Source: Candidatus Omnitrophota bacterium
GTDB lineage: Bacteria > Omnitrophota > Omnitrophia > Omnitrophales > Aquincolibacteriaceae
DNA: 45,141 nucleotides
Direction: 5' to 3'
Assembly: GCA_903820505.1 (NCBI GenBank)
Contig: CAIJHQ010000029.1
Coordinates: 1-45,141 of the forward strand
The translations under genes were made by a program, and so were the position numbers. Shown here in pieces: positions 34,601 through 42,485 of the stretch; position 1 is the stretch's first letter; each line of letters starts with the position of its first letter. The notes beneath the pieces are model-generated. The model ran no database searches, was not told where the DNA came from, and worked only from the letters and a program-made list of their open reading frames with translations.

Positions 34601-35299
34601 TTCGTAAAAGGCGCGCTTGATCTCAAGGGTTTTGAGACGCTCGAGTTCCATCTTGTAGCGTTCGGCGCGCTTGGCCTGGCGTTCGGCGTACTGGATGTTC
34701 TTTTGGACCTCGAAAACGATATCGCGGAGGCGTTTCAGATTGTCCTCCGTGCGCTCAAGCTTCCGGATGGACTCGTCCTTTTTGACCTTGTATTTTGCGA
34801 TCCCCGCGGCTTCTTCGATGAGGAAACGACGCTCTTCCGGATCGGCCTTGAGAATATAGTCGATGCGGCCCTGTTCGATCATGGAATACGAGGACGAACC
34901 GATGCCCGTGTCGAGAATTAGATCCTGGATGTCTTTCAAACGGCAGAGGGTCTTATTAAGAAGATATTCGCTTTCACCGGTGCGGTAGAGGCGCCGCGTG
35001 ATCGTCACCTCGTTGTACTCGATCGGCATACCGCGGTCGGCGTTGTCGATCGTGAGAGAGACTTCCGCGAAAGCGAAGGATTTGCGGACCTCGGTCCCGT
35101 TGAAGATGACATCTTCCATGGTGCTGCCGCGCAAAAGTTTCGCGCTGCGTTCACCCAGGACCCAGCGGATGGCGTCCGAGACGTTGCTTTTTCCGCAACC
35201 ATTAGGCCCCACAATACACGTGACGCCGCGGTCGAACGCGATCTCGGTCTTATCAGCAAAAGATTTGAAACCTAAAAGATCCAGTTTCTTCAGGCGCAT
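31679..35299 (-). CDS. smc: chromosome segregation ATPase SMC
   Basis: A 1206-residue full-length SMC. The N-terminal head has MRLKKLDLLGFKSFADKT and Walker A GPNGCGKS (31-38). Two long coiled coils, very rich in Glu, Gln, Lys and Arg, flank a hinge at about 515-665 (ETSQELPGLVRGLKEVL through GTVISRDGIILT). The C-terminal head has the signature LSGGEKAL (from 1091) and Walker B FCLLDEIDAPLDEANI (from ~1115). It organises and segregates the chromosome with ScpA/ScpB, which are not in the window. The Shine-Dalgarno is weak. The gene heads smc-pgsA-plsY. Confidence 0.98.
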   Translation of the reverse strand: MRLKKLDLLGFKSFADKTEIAFDRGVTCIVGPNGCGKSNVSDAIRWVLGERSAKLLRGSTMEDVIFNGTEVRKSFAFAEVSLTIDNADRGMPIEYNEVTITRRLYRTGESEYLLNKTLCRLKDIQDLILDTGIGSSSYSMIEQGRIDYILKADPEERRFLIEEAAGIAKYKVKKDESIRKLERTEDNLKRLRDIVFEVQKNIQYAERQAKRAERYKMELERLKTLEIKRAFYEQRKIEQKKQELEQSFRAKKDELITLEQKLQEQHLEIEGQETRVRGIGQRCHVKEGERYQALALIESNDQKLQFIRDKRVELAQQRGQLLQEHDQLKQSIEAGTSKREEILGQCKAQESESVSVSSRLAEATQDLERQESLIREAKDALEAARREFFEAAQASAHSRNEFHRYKVLNENLDSQRRRAETNTARHREQLTVWTEKLQLCLQSLGSADAGFRTLSSDYEGIEERVLTLEQELSDQRKQGHDTRLTLREKESRLQTLSEMDRNGSGSFQEFLAETSQELPGLVRGLKEVLRVQEGYEWAVDIALGQFVQSAIVGDISTARLFVEKLVRKRSTAAGLLLKGFTPATALPEETVRQYFALGFCPLIEKISIEPGYADSLMPLLGNIFVADSFPILEMERLVRMDVSGTVISRDGIILTALKQLYFWDDQNKARFLFSRDAELTRIRQEIGTLTVLANEKDERVNRIAGDLATLRENSTGFSQRKTGFLLEKESLESGKKGIEERLHSLQKEIELSTSEIASLADEAEQARASQDKFQADLARREQDEKKFDELQSLKERAHAQLLSDRDEILNQVRQQQAQSEQIVQSVRHLQESLRLVEHHMRQDQDRQAFLEQGRERIAAKEAELSGEESACAQSAGEYQQRLHAVDVELELLHKDQREQEERLSSQRHALDGMLRIQKNLQEEEHQISLQQMDLDYQLRNVGERLLQRYRLNLADLDPQAYVFTEEELQTIDETLAALQSKVDSLGTVNLLAIEEYQELKQRYDFLLAQQKDLEDARDSLMESIRKINQTTKQLFEVTFAQVQGTFKQYYQILFCGGEAKIFLIDESHPLESGIDIVVRPPGKKMQNMSLLSGGEKALTAVALLFALFKIKPSPFCLLDEIDAPLDEANIDRFLAVLRTFLDYSQFIIITHNRKTIAMGDSLYGVTMEEPGVSKIVSVKVRSGEESLPGGNATVTAADKTPDPVSA

Positions 35300-35401
35300 T
35301 GATTCGCTCGTTGTGGATAGGCAAAAATATTTTCAGGACTCCGTTGCACGCTATTATTTTCGACAATTCGGGATGGCGTCTGAAGAGGGAAAATCGAGGA
35401 A

Positions 35402-36643
35402 CTATTCCTGGTATGCCTTGATCGCAATGCAGGCATTATGGCCCCCAAAACCCAGCGAATTGGACAACGTAACACGAACGTGGCAGGCCTGGGCTTCGTT
35501 CGGAACATAATTGAGATCGCAATCCGGATCTGGATGCTTGTAATTGATCGTCGGAGGGACGATCTGGTCCCGGATAGCCAGCACACAGGCCACGCCTTCC
35601 ACGGCGCCGGCGGCGCCGAGCAAATGTCCCACCATGGATTTTGTGGAACTGATCCGCACCTTGCGAGCCACGTCCTCGCCGAGGGCCTTCTTAATGGCCA
35701 AGGTCTCGACTTTGTCGTTCAGCGGCGTAGAGGTCCCATGGGCGTTGATGTAATCGATATCCTGAGGCCGAATGTGCCCGTCTTTCATGGCGAGGATCAT
35801 ACAGCGCGCTGCGCCTTCACCGCTGGGGTCCGGCGCCGTGATGTGACTGGCGTCCGACGTCATCCCGTATCCTGCCATTTCCGCATAGATCCGGGCGCCG
35901 CGTTTTTTCGCGTGTTCGAGCTCTTCCAGGATCATAATACCGCAGCCCTCCCCCATGACAAATCCGCTCCGGGTCTTGTCAAAAGGACGGGAAGCGGTCT
36001 CGGGCGCTTCATTGTGCGTGCTTAAGGCCTTCATCGCGTCGAATCCGCCAAAACCTAGATTGGTGATGCAGGATTCCGTGCCGCCGGCGAACATCACATC
36101 CGCTTCGCCGCGTTGGATGAGCTTGAAAGCGTCGCCGATCGCGTTCGAACCGGTCGCGCAGGCCGTGGCCACGCAATTACTGGGACCTTTAAGCCCCAAA
36201 GCGATAGAGATCTGGCCCGGAGCCATATTCACGATCAGCATCGGGATGAGAAACGGCGAAATACGGCCGGGCCCCTTTTCCATCATGACGCGGTGCTGTT
36301 CCTCGATCACGCGCAATCCACCGATGCCAGATCCCACCAGAATGCCGATACGATGAACGTCCAACTGGGACAGGTCCATCCGCGAATCTTCCAGGGCCAT
36401 TTTGGCACTGGCGATGCCGAATTGGACAAAGCGGTCCGTTTTTTTAATGTCCTTGGGCGTTTGATAACGGGTGGGCTCGAAATCCTTGACCTCGGCAGCG
36501 ACCTTGGAATTAAAAGGATTGGGATCGATCTGTGTGAGACGACCTGTTCCGCTGCGGCCTTTCAGGAATCCCTGCCAGGTTTCTTCGGCGGAGTTGGCCA
36601 GAGGGGTAACCATACCAACTCCGGTAATAACGACACGGCGCAT
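35402..36643 (-). CDS. fabF: beta-ketoacyl-ACP synthase II FabF
   Basis: A 413-residue condensing enzyme that elongates acyl-ACP with malonyl-ACP. The catalytic Cys lies in VATACATGSNAIGDA, the two His residues lie in NAHGTSTPLND and TKSMVGHLLGAAG, and the C-terminal NSLGFGGHNACIA is standard. The start MRRVVITGVGMVTPLA is normal for FabF, with no strong ribosome site. It follows acpP by 53 bases and a hairpin. Its TAG stop lies in the loop of a small AGGAA/TTCCT inverted repeat (35397-35409). Confidence 0.98.
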   Translation of the reverse strand: MRRVVITGVGMVTPLANSAEETWQGFLKGRSGTGRLTQIDPNPFNSKVAAEVKDFEPTRYQTPKDIKKTDRFVQFGIASAKMALEDSRMDLSQLDVHRIGILVGSGIGGLRVIEEQHRVMMEKGPGRISPFLIPMLIVNMAPGQISIALGLKGPSNCVATACATGSNAIGDAFKLIQRGEADVMFAGGTESCITNLGFGGFDAMKALSTHNEAPETASRPFDKTRSGFVMGEGCGIMILEELEHAKKRGARIYAEMAGYGMTSDASHITAPDPSGEGAARCMILAMKDGHIRPQDIDYINAHGTSTPLNDKVETLAIKKALGEDVARKVRISSTKSMVGHLLGAAGAVEGVACVLAIRDQIVPPTINYKHPDPDCDLNYVPNEAQACHVRVTLSNSLGFGGHNACIAIKAYQE

Positions 36644-36687
36644 GATCAGCGTTCTATGTTTCTGAGAGATGTTGTGGGAGTAGGAGA

Positions 36688-36711
36688 ACGAGCCAGTTAC
36701 TTCTGGCTCGT
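36688..36711 (-). terminator. strong hairpin around the acpP stop codon
   Basis: ACGAGCCAG (36711-36703 on the minus strand) and CTGGCTCGT (36696-36688) pair over nine bases with a six-base loop that contains the acpP TAA. The following bases are TCTCCTACTCCC, not a clean T-run. It is probably a partial terminator or 3' stabiliser that lets acpP mRNA exceed fabF mRNA, as acyl carrier protein is needed in large excess. Confidence 0.5.
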
Positions 36712-36936
36712 CTTCTCTTCGATGTACTTAACGGCGTCCCCTACGGTCTGGATCTTCTCGGCGTCCTCGTCCGGGATCTCGGCCCCAAACTCCTCTTCAA
36801 ACGCCATGACAAGTTCAACCGTGTCCAAGGAATCCGCACCGAGATCATCCACGAAAGATGCTTCGGGCACCACTTCCTCGGGCTTCACGCCCAGCTGTTC
36901 AACAATGATTTCTGTGATCTTCTCTTGAACGCCCAT
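36697..36936 (-). CDS. acpP: acyl carrier protein AcpP
   Basis: A 79-residue acidic four-helix protein carrying growing acyl chains. The phosphopantetheine attachment is S36 in [32 protein letters not shown] and AVKYIEE are standard. The ribosome site AAGGAGG five bases before ATG is the strongest of the fab cluster, fitting high expression. Its stop lies in the loop of a nine-base-pair hairpin. Confidence 0.98.
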   Translation of the reverse strand: MGVQEKITEIIVEQLGVKPEEVVPEASFVDDLGADSLDTVELVMAFEEEFGAEIPDEDAEKIQTVGDAVKYIEEKTSQK

Positions 36937-36967
36937 CGATTCCTCCTTTAATGATTTACAATGCGCA

Positions 36968-37711
36968 TCAGATTACAAGTCCGCCATCCACGACAATCGT
37001 CTGTCCGGTGACATACGCTGATGCGTCCGTCGCCAGAAATACGGCAACATTCGCCACATCTTGAGGCTCCCCCAACCGCCTGAGCCCGATCTGCTCCTTC
37101 ATTTTTTCCACCAATTCCGGCGGAAGCTTATCAGTCATCTTCGTCTTGATAAAGCCAGGAGCGATCGCATTGGCACGAACATTGCGCTTCGCCAGCTCTT
37201 TCGCCGTACTCTTGGTCAAAGCGATCAAACCGCCCTTAGAGGCCGCATAATTGGCCTGGCCGGCATTCCCGGCGATCCCGATGATGGAGGCAATATTGAC
37301 GATCGCCCCCGAACGCTGCTTCATCATCGGCCTCGAGCACGCTTTGGTGAACAGGAACGCGCTCTTCAAATTGATCGCAAGAACATCGTCCCAATCCTGC
37401 TCGGACATCATCGCGATCAATCCGTCCTTCGTTATGCCCGCGACGTTGACGAGTATATCTACGCGGTCATATGTGTCAAGCGCAATCTTGACAACTTCAT
37501 TCACTTCATCCCCATTCGACACATTGGCTTGCGTCAAAACGCAAGAACCGAGTCCCAAGGCCTTGATCTGACCTTCCGTCTCGGTCAAAAACTCCTTTTT
37601 CAGATCGGAAAGGACCACGTTTGCCCCTTCTTTCGCCAGGGCGAGCGCGATCGCTTGGCCGATCCCGCGGCCCGCGCCGGTAACCAGTGCAACTTTATCT
37701 TTTAGCATCAT
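36968..37711 (-). CDS. fabG: 3-oxoacyl-ACP reductase FabG
   Basis: A 247-residue short-chain dehydrogenase that reduces 3-oxoacyl-ACP with NADPH. Cofactor motif GAGRGIGQ lies near residue 12, NVAGI follows, and the catalytic Ser-Tyr-Lys set is in [23 protein letters not shown]. The C-terminal [15 protein letters not shown] is typical. ATG 37711 is favoured over the next codon (also ATG) because AAGGAGA sits seven bases upstream. It lies between fabD and acpP in the fab operon. Confidence 0.98.
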   Translation of the reverse strand: MMLKDKVALVTGAGRGIGQAIALALAKEGANVVLSDLKKEFLTETEGQIKALGLGSCVLTQANVSNGDEVNEVVKIALDTYDRVDILVNVAGITKDGLIAMMSEQDWDDVLAINLKSAFLFTKACSRPMMKQRSGAIVNIASIIGIAGNAGQANYAASKGGLIALTKSTAKELAKRNVRANAIAPGFIKTKMTDKLPPELVEKMKEQIGLRRLGEPQDVANVAVFLATDASAYVTGQTIVVDGGLVI

Positions 37712-37729
37712 AAGAATTCTCCTTGGACG

Positions 37730-38671
37730 TTAGATAGTGGCAGAACAGTGAAGCGACTCAAGACCTTTAAGATCCGCGACGGCCCCGAACGAAAAGACCT
37801 CGAACGACGGCTGGCATTTCCTCGCAAGCCCTTTAAGAACCTTCCCCGGGCCGATCTCCAAGTAGGTCGTGATCCCCGTCCGGTGGGCGGCTGCCATAGT
37901 CAGGACCCACTGGACCGAACTGGTGAGCTGCCGCGCCAAAAGCGAGCGGATATCCTCAGGAGCGGAGACTTGCTTTGCAGTGACGTTCGGGATAAAAATG
38001 CACCGGGGTTCCCGGATCACCGTGTTCTTGAGCGCCTCCTCAAGCCGCGCCTTGGCTTCCCCCATCAGCGATGAGTGGAACGCCCCGCCGACTTTAAGAG
38101 GCATGGCCCGCTTGGCGCCTTTGGCTTCGGCGATCCGGCATGCTTTTTCGATCGAATCAAGCGTTCCGGAGAGCACGGTCTGGTCCGGCATATTCAGATT
38201 AGCCACCTCACAACCCGCTTCTTGCGCTACGGCCCGGCATTGATCGATATCAAGCCCCATAACGGAAGCCATGGTGCCGGGTTTATTCCGCGCCGCGGAT
38301 TCCATCGCTTCCGCCCGGACCTGGACGAGCTTAAGTGCGTCTTCGAAAGCGATAGCTTCCGCCGCAACAAGCGCCGTGAATTCCCCGAGGCTCAATCCGG
38401 CCACGAACGAAGGACGGAGAGACGGGTATTTCTCGCGCAATGCGGCGAGCGCCGCGAGGCTCGTGACCAGGATTCCGGTCTGGGCGTAGAGCGTCCGCGT
38501 CAGTTCTGCATCAGGACCGGTGAAACAGATCTGGCTGATCGAATAGCCGAGGACCTGATCCGCCAGCTGATAAACTTTCCGGGCGGCAGGACTTTGCTCG
38601 AACAAATCCTTCCCCATCCCGATAAATTGGGCGCCTTGCCCCGGAAATAGAAAACCGACTGGCTTTTCCAT
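37730..38671 (-). CDS. fabD: malonyl-CoA-ACP transacylase FabD
   Basis: A 313-residue acyltransferase from ATG 38671, two bases after the fabH stop; the in-frame sequence before it belongs to fabH. It loads malonyl groups onto ACP. Motifs: FLFPGQGAQFIGMGKDL, the nucleophile elbow AGLSLGEFTAL (GLSLG instead of the usual GHSLG), the Arg in VQVRAEAM, MASVMGL and GAFHSSLM with catalytic His. The His-to-Leu change beside the nucleophile is found in some other bacterial FabD proteins, so it is probably not disabling. Confidence 0.96.
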   Translation of the reverse strand: MEKPVGFLFPGQGAQFIGMGKDLFEQSPAARKVYQLADQVLGYSISQICFTGPDAELTRTLYAQTGILVTSLAALAALREKYPSLRPSFVAGLSLGEFTALVAAEAIAFEDALKLVQVRAEAMESAARNKPGTMASVMGLDIDQCRAVAQEAGCEVANLNMPDQTVLSGTLDSIEKACRIAEAKGAKRAMPLKVGGAFHSSLMGEAKARLEEALKNTVIREPRCIFIPNVTAKQVSAPEDIRSLLARQLTSSVQWVLTMAAAHRTGITTYLEIGPGKVLKGLARKCQPSFEVFSFGAVADLKGLESLHCSATI

Positions 38672-38673
38672 GA

Positions 38674-39660
38674 TTACCACTTGATAAGGTTTGCGGCCCA
38701 CGTAAGTCCGCCGCCGAAAGCGACAAGGACCACATAATCGCCTTTTTTGACCGCTCCGGTCTTGACGGCTTCGTAAAGGGCAACGACCGTAGAAGCGCTC
38801 GACATATTGCCGTAACGGTTCACGTTAATAAAAACTTTTTCGGGCGCGATCTCCAAACGGTCCGCGACCGCCTGGAGGATCCTGTTGTTCGCCTGGTGCG
38901 GGATCAGGCAGCTGATATCGCTGACCTGTAGATTTTCTCTCCGAAGGACCTCGCGAACGGCCTGTTCCATGGTCCTGACCGCGATCTTGAAAAGCTCCGG
39001 GCCCGCCATACGCAGAAAATGAAGTCCGTTCTTCACGGTCTCTTCACTGGGAGGATTGACGGAACCACCTGCCGGAATCTGGAGGATCTCGCTTTGACCG
39101 CCGTCCGCGCCCAAATAGGATGCCAGGATCCCGTGCCCGTCCTTGGACCTCGAGACAACGGCCGCTCCCGCGCCGTCTCCGAAGAGAACGCAGGTGGAAC
39201 GGTCCTTCCAGTTAATGAACTTTGTGATCGCTTCGGCCCCGACCACGAGAACATTTTGATAAATGCCCGATTTGACGAAACCCTCGGCCACAGCCACGGC
39301 GTACGGGAATCCGGAACAGGCGGCCGCCAGGTCAAATGCCCCGCAGGTCGCGCCGAGTTTGGACTGGAGAAAACAGGCCGTCGACGGAAAAAGCATGTCC
39401 GGAGAGGCGGTGGCGACAATGATCAGGTCGATATCTTGCGGTGTCAGGCCGGCGTCTTTTAAGGCTTCCTGTGCGGCCGGCAACGCGAGATCGCTAGAGG
39501 CTTGATCCTTAGCGGCAACGCGGCGTTCACTAATGCCGGTACGCGAGCGGATCCACTCGTCGGAAGTCTCGACGATCTTTTCAAGATCGAAATTCGTCAC
39601 AACTTTTTCTGGTAAATACGCCCCGAGCCCCGTGATAGCGGCACGATAAGGTGAAGACAT
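38674..39660 (-). CDS. fabH: beta-ketoacyl-ACP synthase III FabH
   Basis: A 328-residue enzyme that starts fatty-acid synthesis by condensing acetyl-CoA with malonyl-ACP. Motifs: ITGLGAYLPEKVVTN, RTGISERR, catalytic Cys in DLAAACSGFPYAV, His in CLIPHQANNRI and Asn in NVNRYGNMSSAS. GGGAGA eight bases before ATG supports the start. It follows plsX by 41 bases. Length and order plsX-fabH-fabD-fabG-acpP-fabF are classical. Confidence 0.98.
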   Translation of the reverse strand: MSSPYRAAITGLGAYLPEKVVTNFDLEKIVETSDEWIRSRTGISERRVAAKDQASSDLALPAAQEALKDAGLTPQDIDLIIVATASPDMLFPSTACFLQSKLGATCGAFDLAAACSGFPYAVAVAEGFVKSGIYQNVLVVGAEAITKFINWKDRSTCVLFGDGAGAAVVSRSKDGHGILASYLGADGGQSEILQIPAGGSVNPPSEETVKNGLHFLRMAGPELFKIAVRTMEQAVREVLRRENLQVSDISCLIPHQANNRILQAVADRLEIAPEKVFINVNRYGNMSSASTVVALYEAVKTGAVKKGDYVVLVAFGGGLTWAANLIKW

Positions 39661-39701
39661 AAGTCTTTTCTCCCGGGTTACGACGGAATCAACGATGCAT
39701 C

Positions 39702-40754
39702 TTATGACTTGCGTTCAGCCGGCGGACTGGCCGGAACGGAATGGTGAAGGTACGGAGTGATCGCTTCCACGATCTGGGCGTTAACGCGCGTGGTCACTAG
39801 CTCCCCGGCAACGCGGATCGCGTTGCGGATGGCCAGTGCCGAAGAGATCCCGTGACTGATGATGACATTCCCGTCCACCCCGAGAAGCGGCGCTCCGCCG
39901 GCTTCTTCGTAATTGGTCTCATGACGGATGGATGCGAACGCCGGCTTTAACAACCACGCGGCGATCGAAGTAAGAGGATTCTTGCGAAGCTCCCGGTGGA
40001 TCAGCGCAACGGAAGTTTCCAGCACGCACTCGATCATTTTGAGCACCACATTCCCGACAAAACCGTCGCAGATAATGCAGTCGGCTTTCCCTGAAAAGAA
40101 ATCCCGCCCCTCGATATTGCCGATAAAATTGAGCGTTGATTCGCGGAGCAGCTTGTAAGTTTCCTTGATGACCTCCGTGCCTTTGGATTCTTCCTCGCCG
40201 ATGTTCAGAAGGCCGATGGCCGGACGTTTTTTCTTGAGGATGCTCTTGGCGAACACATCCGCCATGATGGCATATTGAAAAAGTTCATAGGCTGAAGGGT
40301 TCAGGTTCGCGCCGACGTCAACGGTGACCGACATGCCGTGAAGCGTCGGCGTGCTGATCGCGATGCCGGGCCGCTTGATTCCGGGTAACATGCCTAAATT
40401 CAATGTGGCGGCGGCGACCATGGCGCCTGTATTACCCGCGGAAACGGCGGCGGCAACTTCCTTTTTCTGCAACAGGTTCATGCAGACCCCGATCGACGAA
40501 TCCTTTTTCTTCCGGAGCGCGGCCACGGGCGACTCCCCCATCCCGATGACTTCGCTGGCCTCCTGGATCACGATCTTGCCGCCGAGGACCTTGTGTTTGT
40601 TGAGTTCGCGCTTGAGGGCCTCCGTCTGACCGACGAGCACGATCTCGAGATACTCAAAATCATTGGCCGCCAGAACAGCGCCTTCGACCACCACCTGGGG
40701 AGCGTAATCCCCCCCCATTCCATCAAGGGCGATGCGGATCATGGTTTTATTCAT
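39702..40754 (-). CDS. plsX: phosphate acyltransferase PlsX
   Basis: A 350-residue peripheral enzyme that makes acyl-phosphate from acyl-ACP for PlsY. Motifs: IRIALDGMGGDYAPQVVVEGA, SAGNTGAMVAAA, IKRPGIA, VDVGANLNP, LLNIGEEESKGTEV, IICDGFVGNVVLK and GGAPLLGVDGNVIISHG. The first ATG (40754) overlaps the rpmF stop by eight bases but has AAGGAG only one or two bases before it; the ATG at 40742 (MIRIALDG) is the alternative start, 13 bases after that site. Order DUF177-rpmF-plsX is conserved in many bacteria. Confidence 0.97.
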   Translation of the reverse strand: MNKTMIRIALDGMGGDYAPQVVVEGAVLAANDFEYLEIVLVGQTEALKRELNKHKVLGGKIVIQEASEVIGMGESPVAALRKKKDSSIGVCMNLLQKKEVAAAVSAGNTGAMVAAATLNLGMLPGIKRPGIAISTPTLHGMSVTVDVGANLNPSAYELFQYAIMADVFAKSILKKKRPAIGLLNIGEEESKGTEVIKETYKLLRESTLNFIGNIEGRDFFSGKADCIICDGFVGNVVLKMIECVLETSVALIHRELRKNPLTSIAAWLLKPAFASIRHETNYEEAGGAPLLGVDGNVIISHGISSALAIRNAIRVAGELVTTRVNAQIVEAITPYLHHSVPASPPAERKS

Positions 40755-40944
40755 TCTCCTTGGACTTTGCTTTTATGGTCTTGACCAGCTTTCCTTTGTA
40801 GAAACCACAGGCGGTACAGACGCGATGCGGCAGAATGAAGGCGTTACACTGCGGACATTGGGACATGGACCGCAGCACCAAATGGTCATGAGCCCGGCGC
40901 AAACGCGACCGTGTGTTGGAATGTCTCCGTTTAGGATTTGCCAT
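40747..40944 (-). CDS. rpmF: 50S ribosomal protein L32
   Basis: A 65-residue ribosomal protein with the standard MANPKRRHSNTRSRLRRAH start and a zinc ribbon: CPQC (30-33) and CTAC (43-46). It is the zinc-binding (C+) form of L32. AAGGAGA seven bases before ATG gives a good ribosome site. It overlaps the DUF177 gene by 14 bases and plsX by eight. Confidence 0.97.
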   Translation of the reverse strand: MANPKRRHSNTRSRLRRAHDHLVLRSMSQCPQCNAFILPHRVCTACGFYKGKLVKTIKAKSKENE

Positions 40945-41413
40945 GCTTTTTCTCCTTCTTGGACTTCTCTTTCCTTATGATGACCGGCGTCGAATGATAA
41001 CCGACATCCTTGCACTTACAAACCGATTCGTTGCGGTTCGTCCCGCAGATCGGGCAAAGCCCCTTGCACGCCGGCGAACAGACATACACCAGCGGATGCT
41101 CCAGGATCAACATTTCCCGGACATTTTCGACCGGTTCGATCACCTCTTTACCGGTCAGATCGAAGATCCAATCAAAATCCAGCGCAACCGCGTCACCCGC
41201 CTCCTTGAGGCATTTGCCGCAGAGTCTTTTGACCGAGGTCGTCAACGCGCCCTGGAAACGCAGAGTGCCGGCGCTTTTTTCGACCTGCCCCGCGATCGAA
41301 AGCGGTTTGGTGAAAAGCATATCCGGGAATTCTGCGTCGATGACCTTCGCGTCATACGAACCGCGAACCTCAACGCTAACGCCTTCTTTAAGATCCGAAA
41401 GTACGAACTTCAT
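40931..41413 (-). CDS. DUF177 (YceD-like) protein
   Basis: A 160-residue protein of the DUF177 family, which sits before rpmF in most bacteria and is linked to 23S rRNA maturation. It has an N-terminal beta part and Cys pairs: LCGKCLKE in the middle and CSPACKGLCPICGTNRNE near the C-terminus, a typical DUF177 metal-binding pattern. The tail is lysine-rich (KEKSKKEKKHGKS). One base separates it from the coaD stop. Role inferred from family context. Confidence 0.9.
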   Translation of the reverse strand: MKFVLSDLKEGVSVEVRGSYDAKVIDAEFPDMLFTKPLSIAGQVEKSAGTLRFQGALTTSVKRLCGKCLKEAGDAVALDFDWIFDLTGKEVIEPVENVREMLILEHPLVYVCSPACKGLCPICGTNRNESVCKCKDVGYHSTPVIIRKEKSKKEKKHGKS

Positions 41414-41414
41414 G

Positions 41415-41912
41415 TCAAAAAGATTTCCGGTCCGAGAATTTTTCCCGCAATTTCATCGCAACAGGTTTCGGCACGTACAAGGAAACGTCCCCGCGAAGTT
41501 TCGCGATCTCTTTGATCAACCGCGAAGACAGATAAAAATGCGACTCGGACGGCATTAAAAAAACGGTATCGATCTCAGGCGCCAGTTTCCGGTTCGTCAG
41601 CGCCATCTGGAATTCATAATCAAAATCGGAAGTCGCCCGGAGCCCGCGAACGATCGTCGTCGCCCCGTTCTTCACCGCGAAATCGACGGTCAGACCCTGC
41701 CAACTCGCGACCTTCACGCGGGGATACGGTTTGACGGCGTTCTTCAGAAACGCAACCCTCTCCTGCGCCGTAAAAAGGGTGTCCTTGGACGGGTTCGAGG
41801 CCACCACCACCCAAATCTCGTCGAACAGCTGGAGCGCCCGTCTTACCAGGTCCAGATGCCCGAACGTGACAGGATCAAAGCTCCCCGGATATATAGCTCT
41901 TCGTCTTTTCAT
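41415..41912 (-). CDS. coaD: phosphopantetheine adenylyltransferase CoaD
   Basis: A 165-residue nucleotidyltransferase for the penultimate step of coenzyme A synthesis. Motifs: AIYPGSFDPVTFGHLDLV (T/HxGH nucleotidyl-transfer motif), the NPSKDTLFTAQERV segment, IVRGLRATSDFDYEFQMALTNR and SSRLIKEIAKLRGDVSLYVP. The start codon lies 38 bases inside the rsmD 3' end, an unusually long overlap, but no later start fits the conserved N-terminus. Confidence 0.97.
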   Translation of the reverse strand: MKRRRAIYPGSFDPVTFGHLDLVRRALQLFDEIWVVVASNPSKDTLFTAQERVAFLKNAVKPYPRVKVASWQGLTVDFAVKNGATTIVRGLRATSDFDYEFQMALTNRKLAPEIDTVFLMPSESHFYLSSRLIKEIAKLRGDVSLYVPKPVAMKLREKFSDRKSF

Positions 41913-42474
41913 CGCTTGATTCCAGTCGGAACAGGAACGAAAGGCACGCCTGACCGATGCGCTTTGTCCTCACCCATGTCAAATTCCGCAGTCCGCTCGG
42001 GTCCAGTGCTTCATGCTGGGAATGGCCCACAATTACCTGCGCGAAAGGCTGGACTATATCAGAAGCATCCAGCTTCATCAACGTCTTTTTGACGAGCCCT
42101 TTTTCGAAGGGCGGATCAACAAAAATAAGCGAAAAACCGGCCTTTTTCCTCTCGAGTTTCCGGATGGCGGACAGTACATCCGCCTGTACGATCAGCCCCT
42201 GAGAGGTCAGTCCAAGACTCGCGAGGTTCTTTTCGATCACTTTTCGGGCCCAGGGAGCGCGATCCACGAACGTTACATCCAAAGCTCCCCGGCTCAGGGC
42301 CTCCAACCCGACGCTTCCGGACCCCGCAAAAAGGTCCAGGACGTGCTTCCCGAAGACAAAAGACCCGACGATATTGAAAAGGGTCTCGCGGGTGCGGTCC
42401 GTCATCGGACGCGTCAACTTGGTCTTCGGGAAATCGATCAAACGTGACTTGAATTTACCGCTGATGATGCGCAT
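41875..42474 (-). CDS. rsmD: 16S rRNA (guanine966-N2)-methyltransferase RsmD
   Basis: A 199-residue SAM-dependent methyltransferase from ATG 42474 (MRIISGKFKS is the normal start; sequence before it is an in-frame extension). SAM-binding motif DLFAGSGSVGLEALSRGA, acidic strand VTFVDRA and catalytic motif FVDPPFEKG. N-terminal RPMTDRTRETLFNIV is standard. It methylates G966 of 16S rRNA. It starts 11 bases after recG and its 3' end overlaps coaD, with which it is often paired. Confidence 0.95.
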   Translation of the reverse strand: MRIISGKFKSRLIDFPKTKLTRPMTDRTRETLFNIVGSFVFGKHVLDLFAGSGSVGLEALSRGALDVTFVDRAPWARKVIEKNLASLGLTSQGLIVQADVLSAIRKLERKKAGFSLIFVDPPFEKGLVKKTLMKLDASDIVQPFAQVIVGHSQHEALDPSGLRNLTWVRTKRIGQACLSFLFRLESSDEKTKSYISGEL

Positions 42475-42485
42475 GGGTCCGTAGT

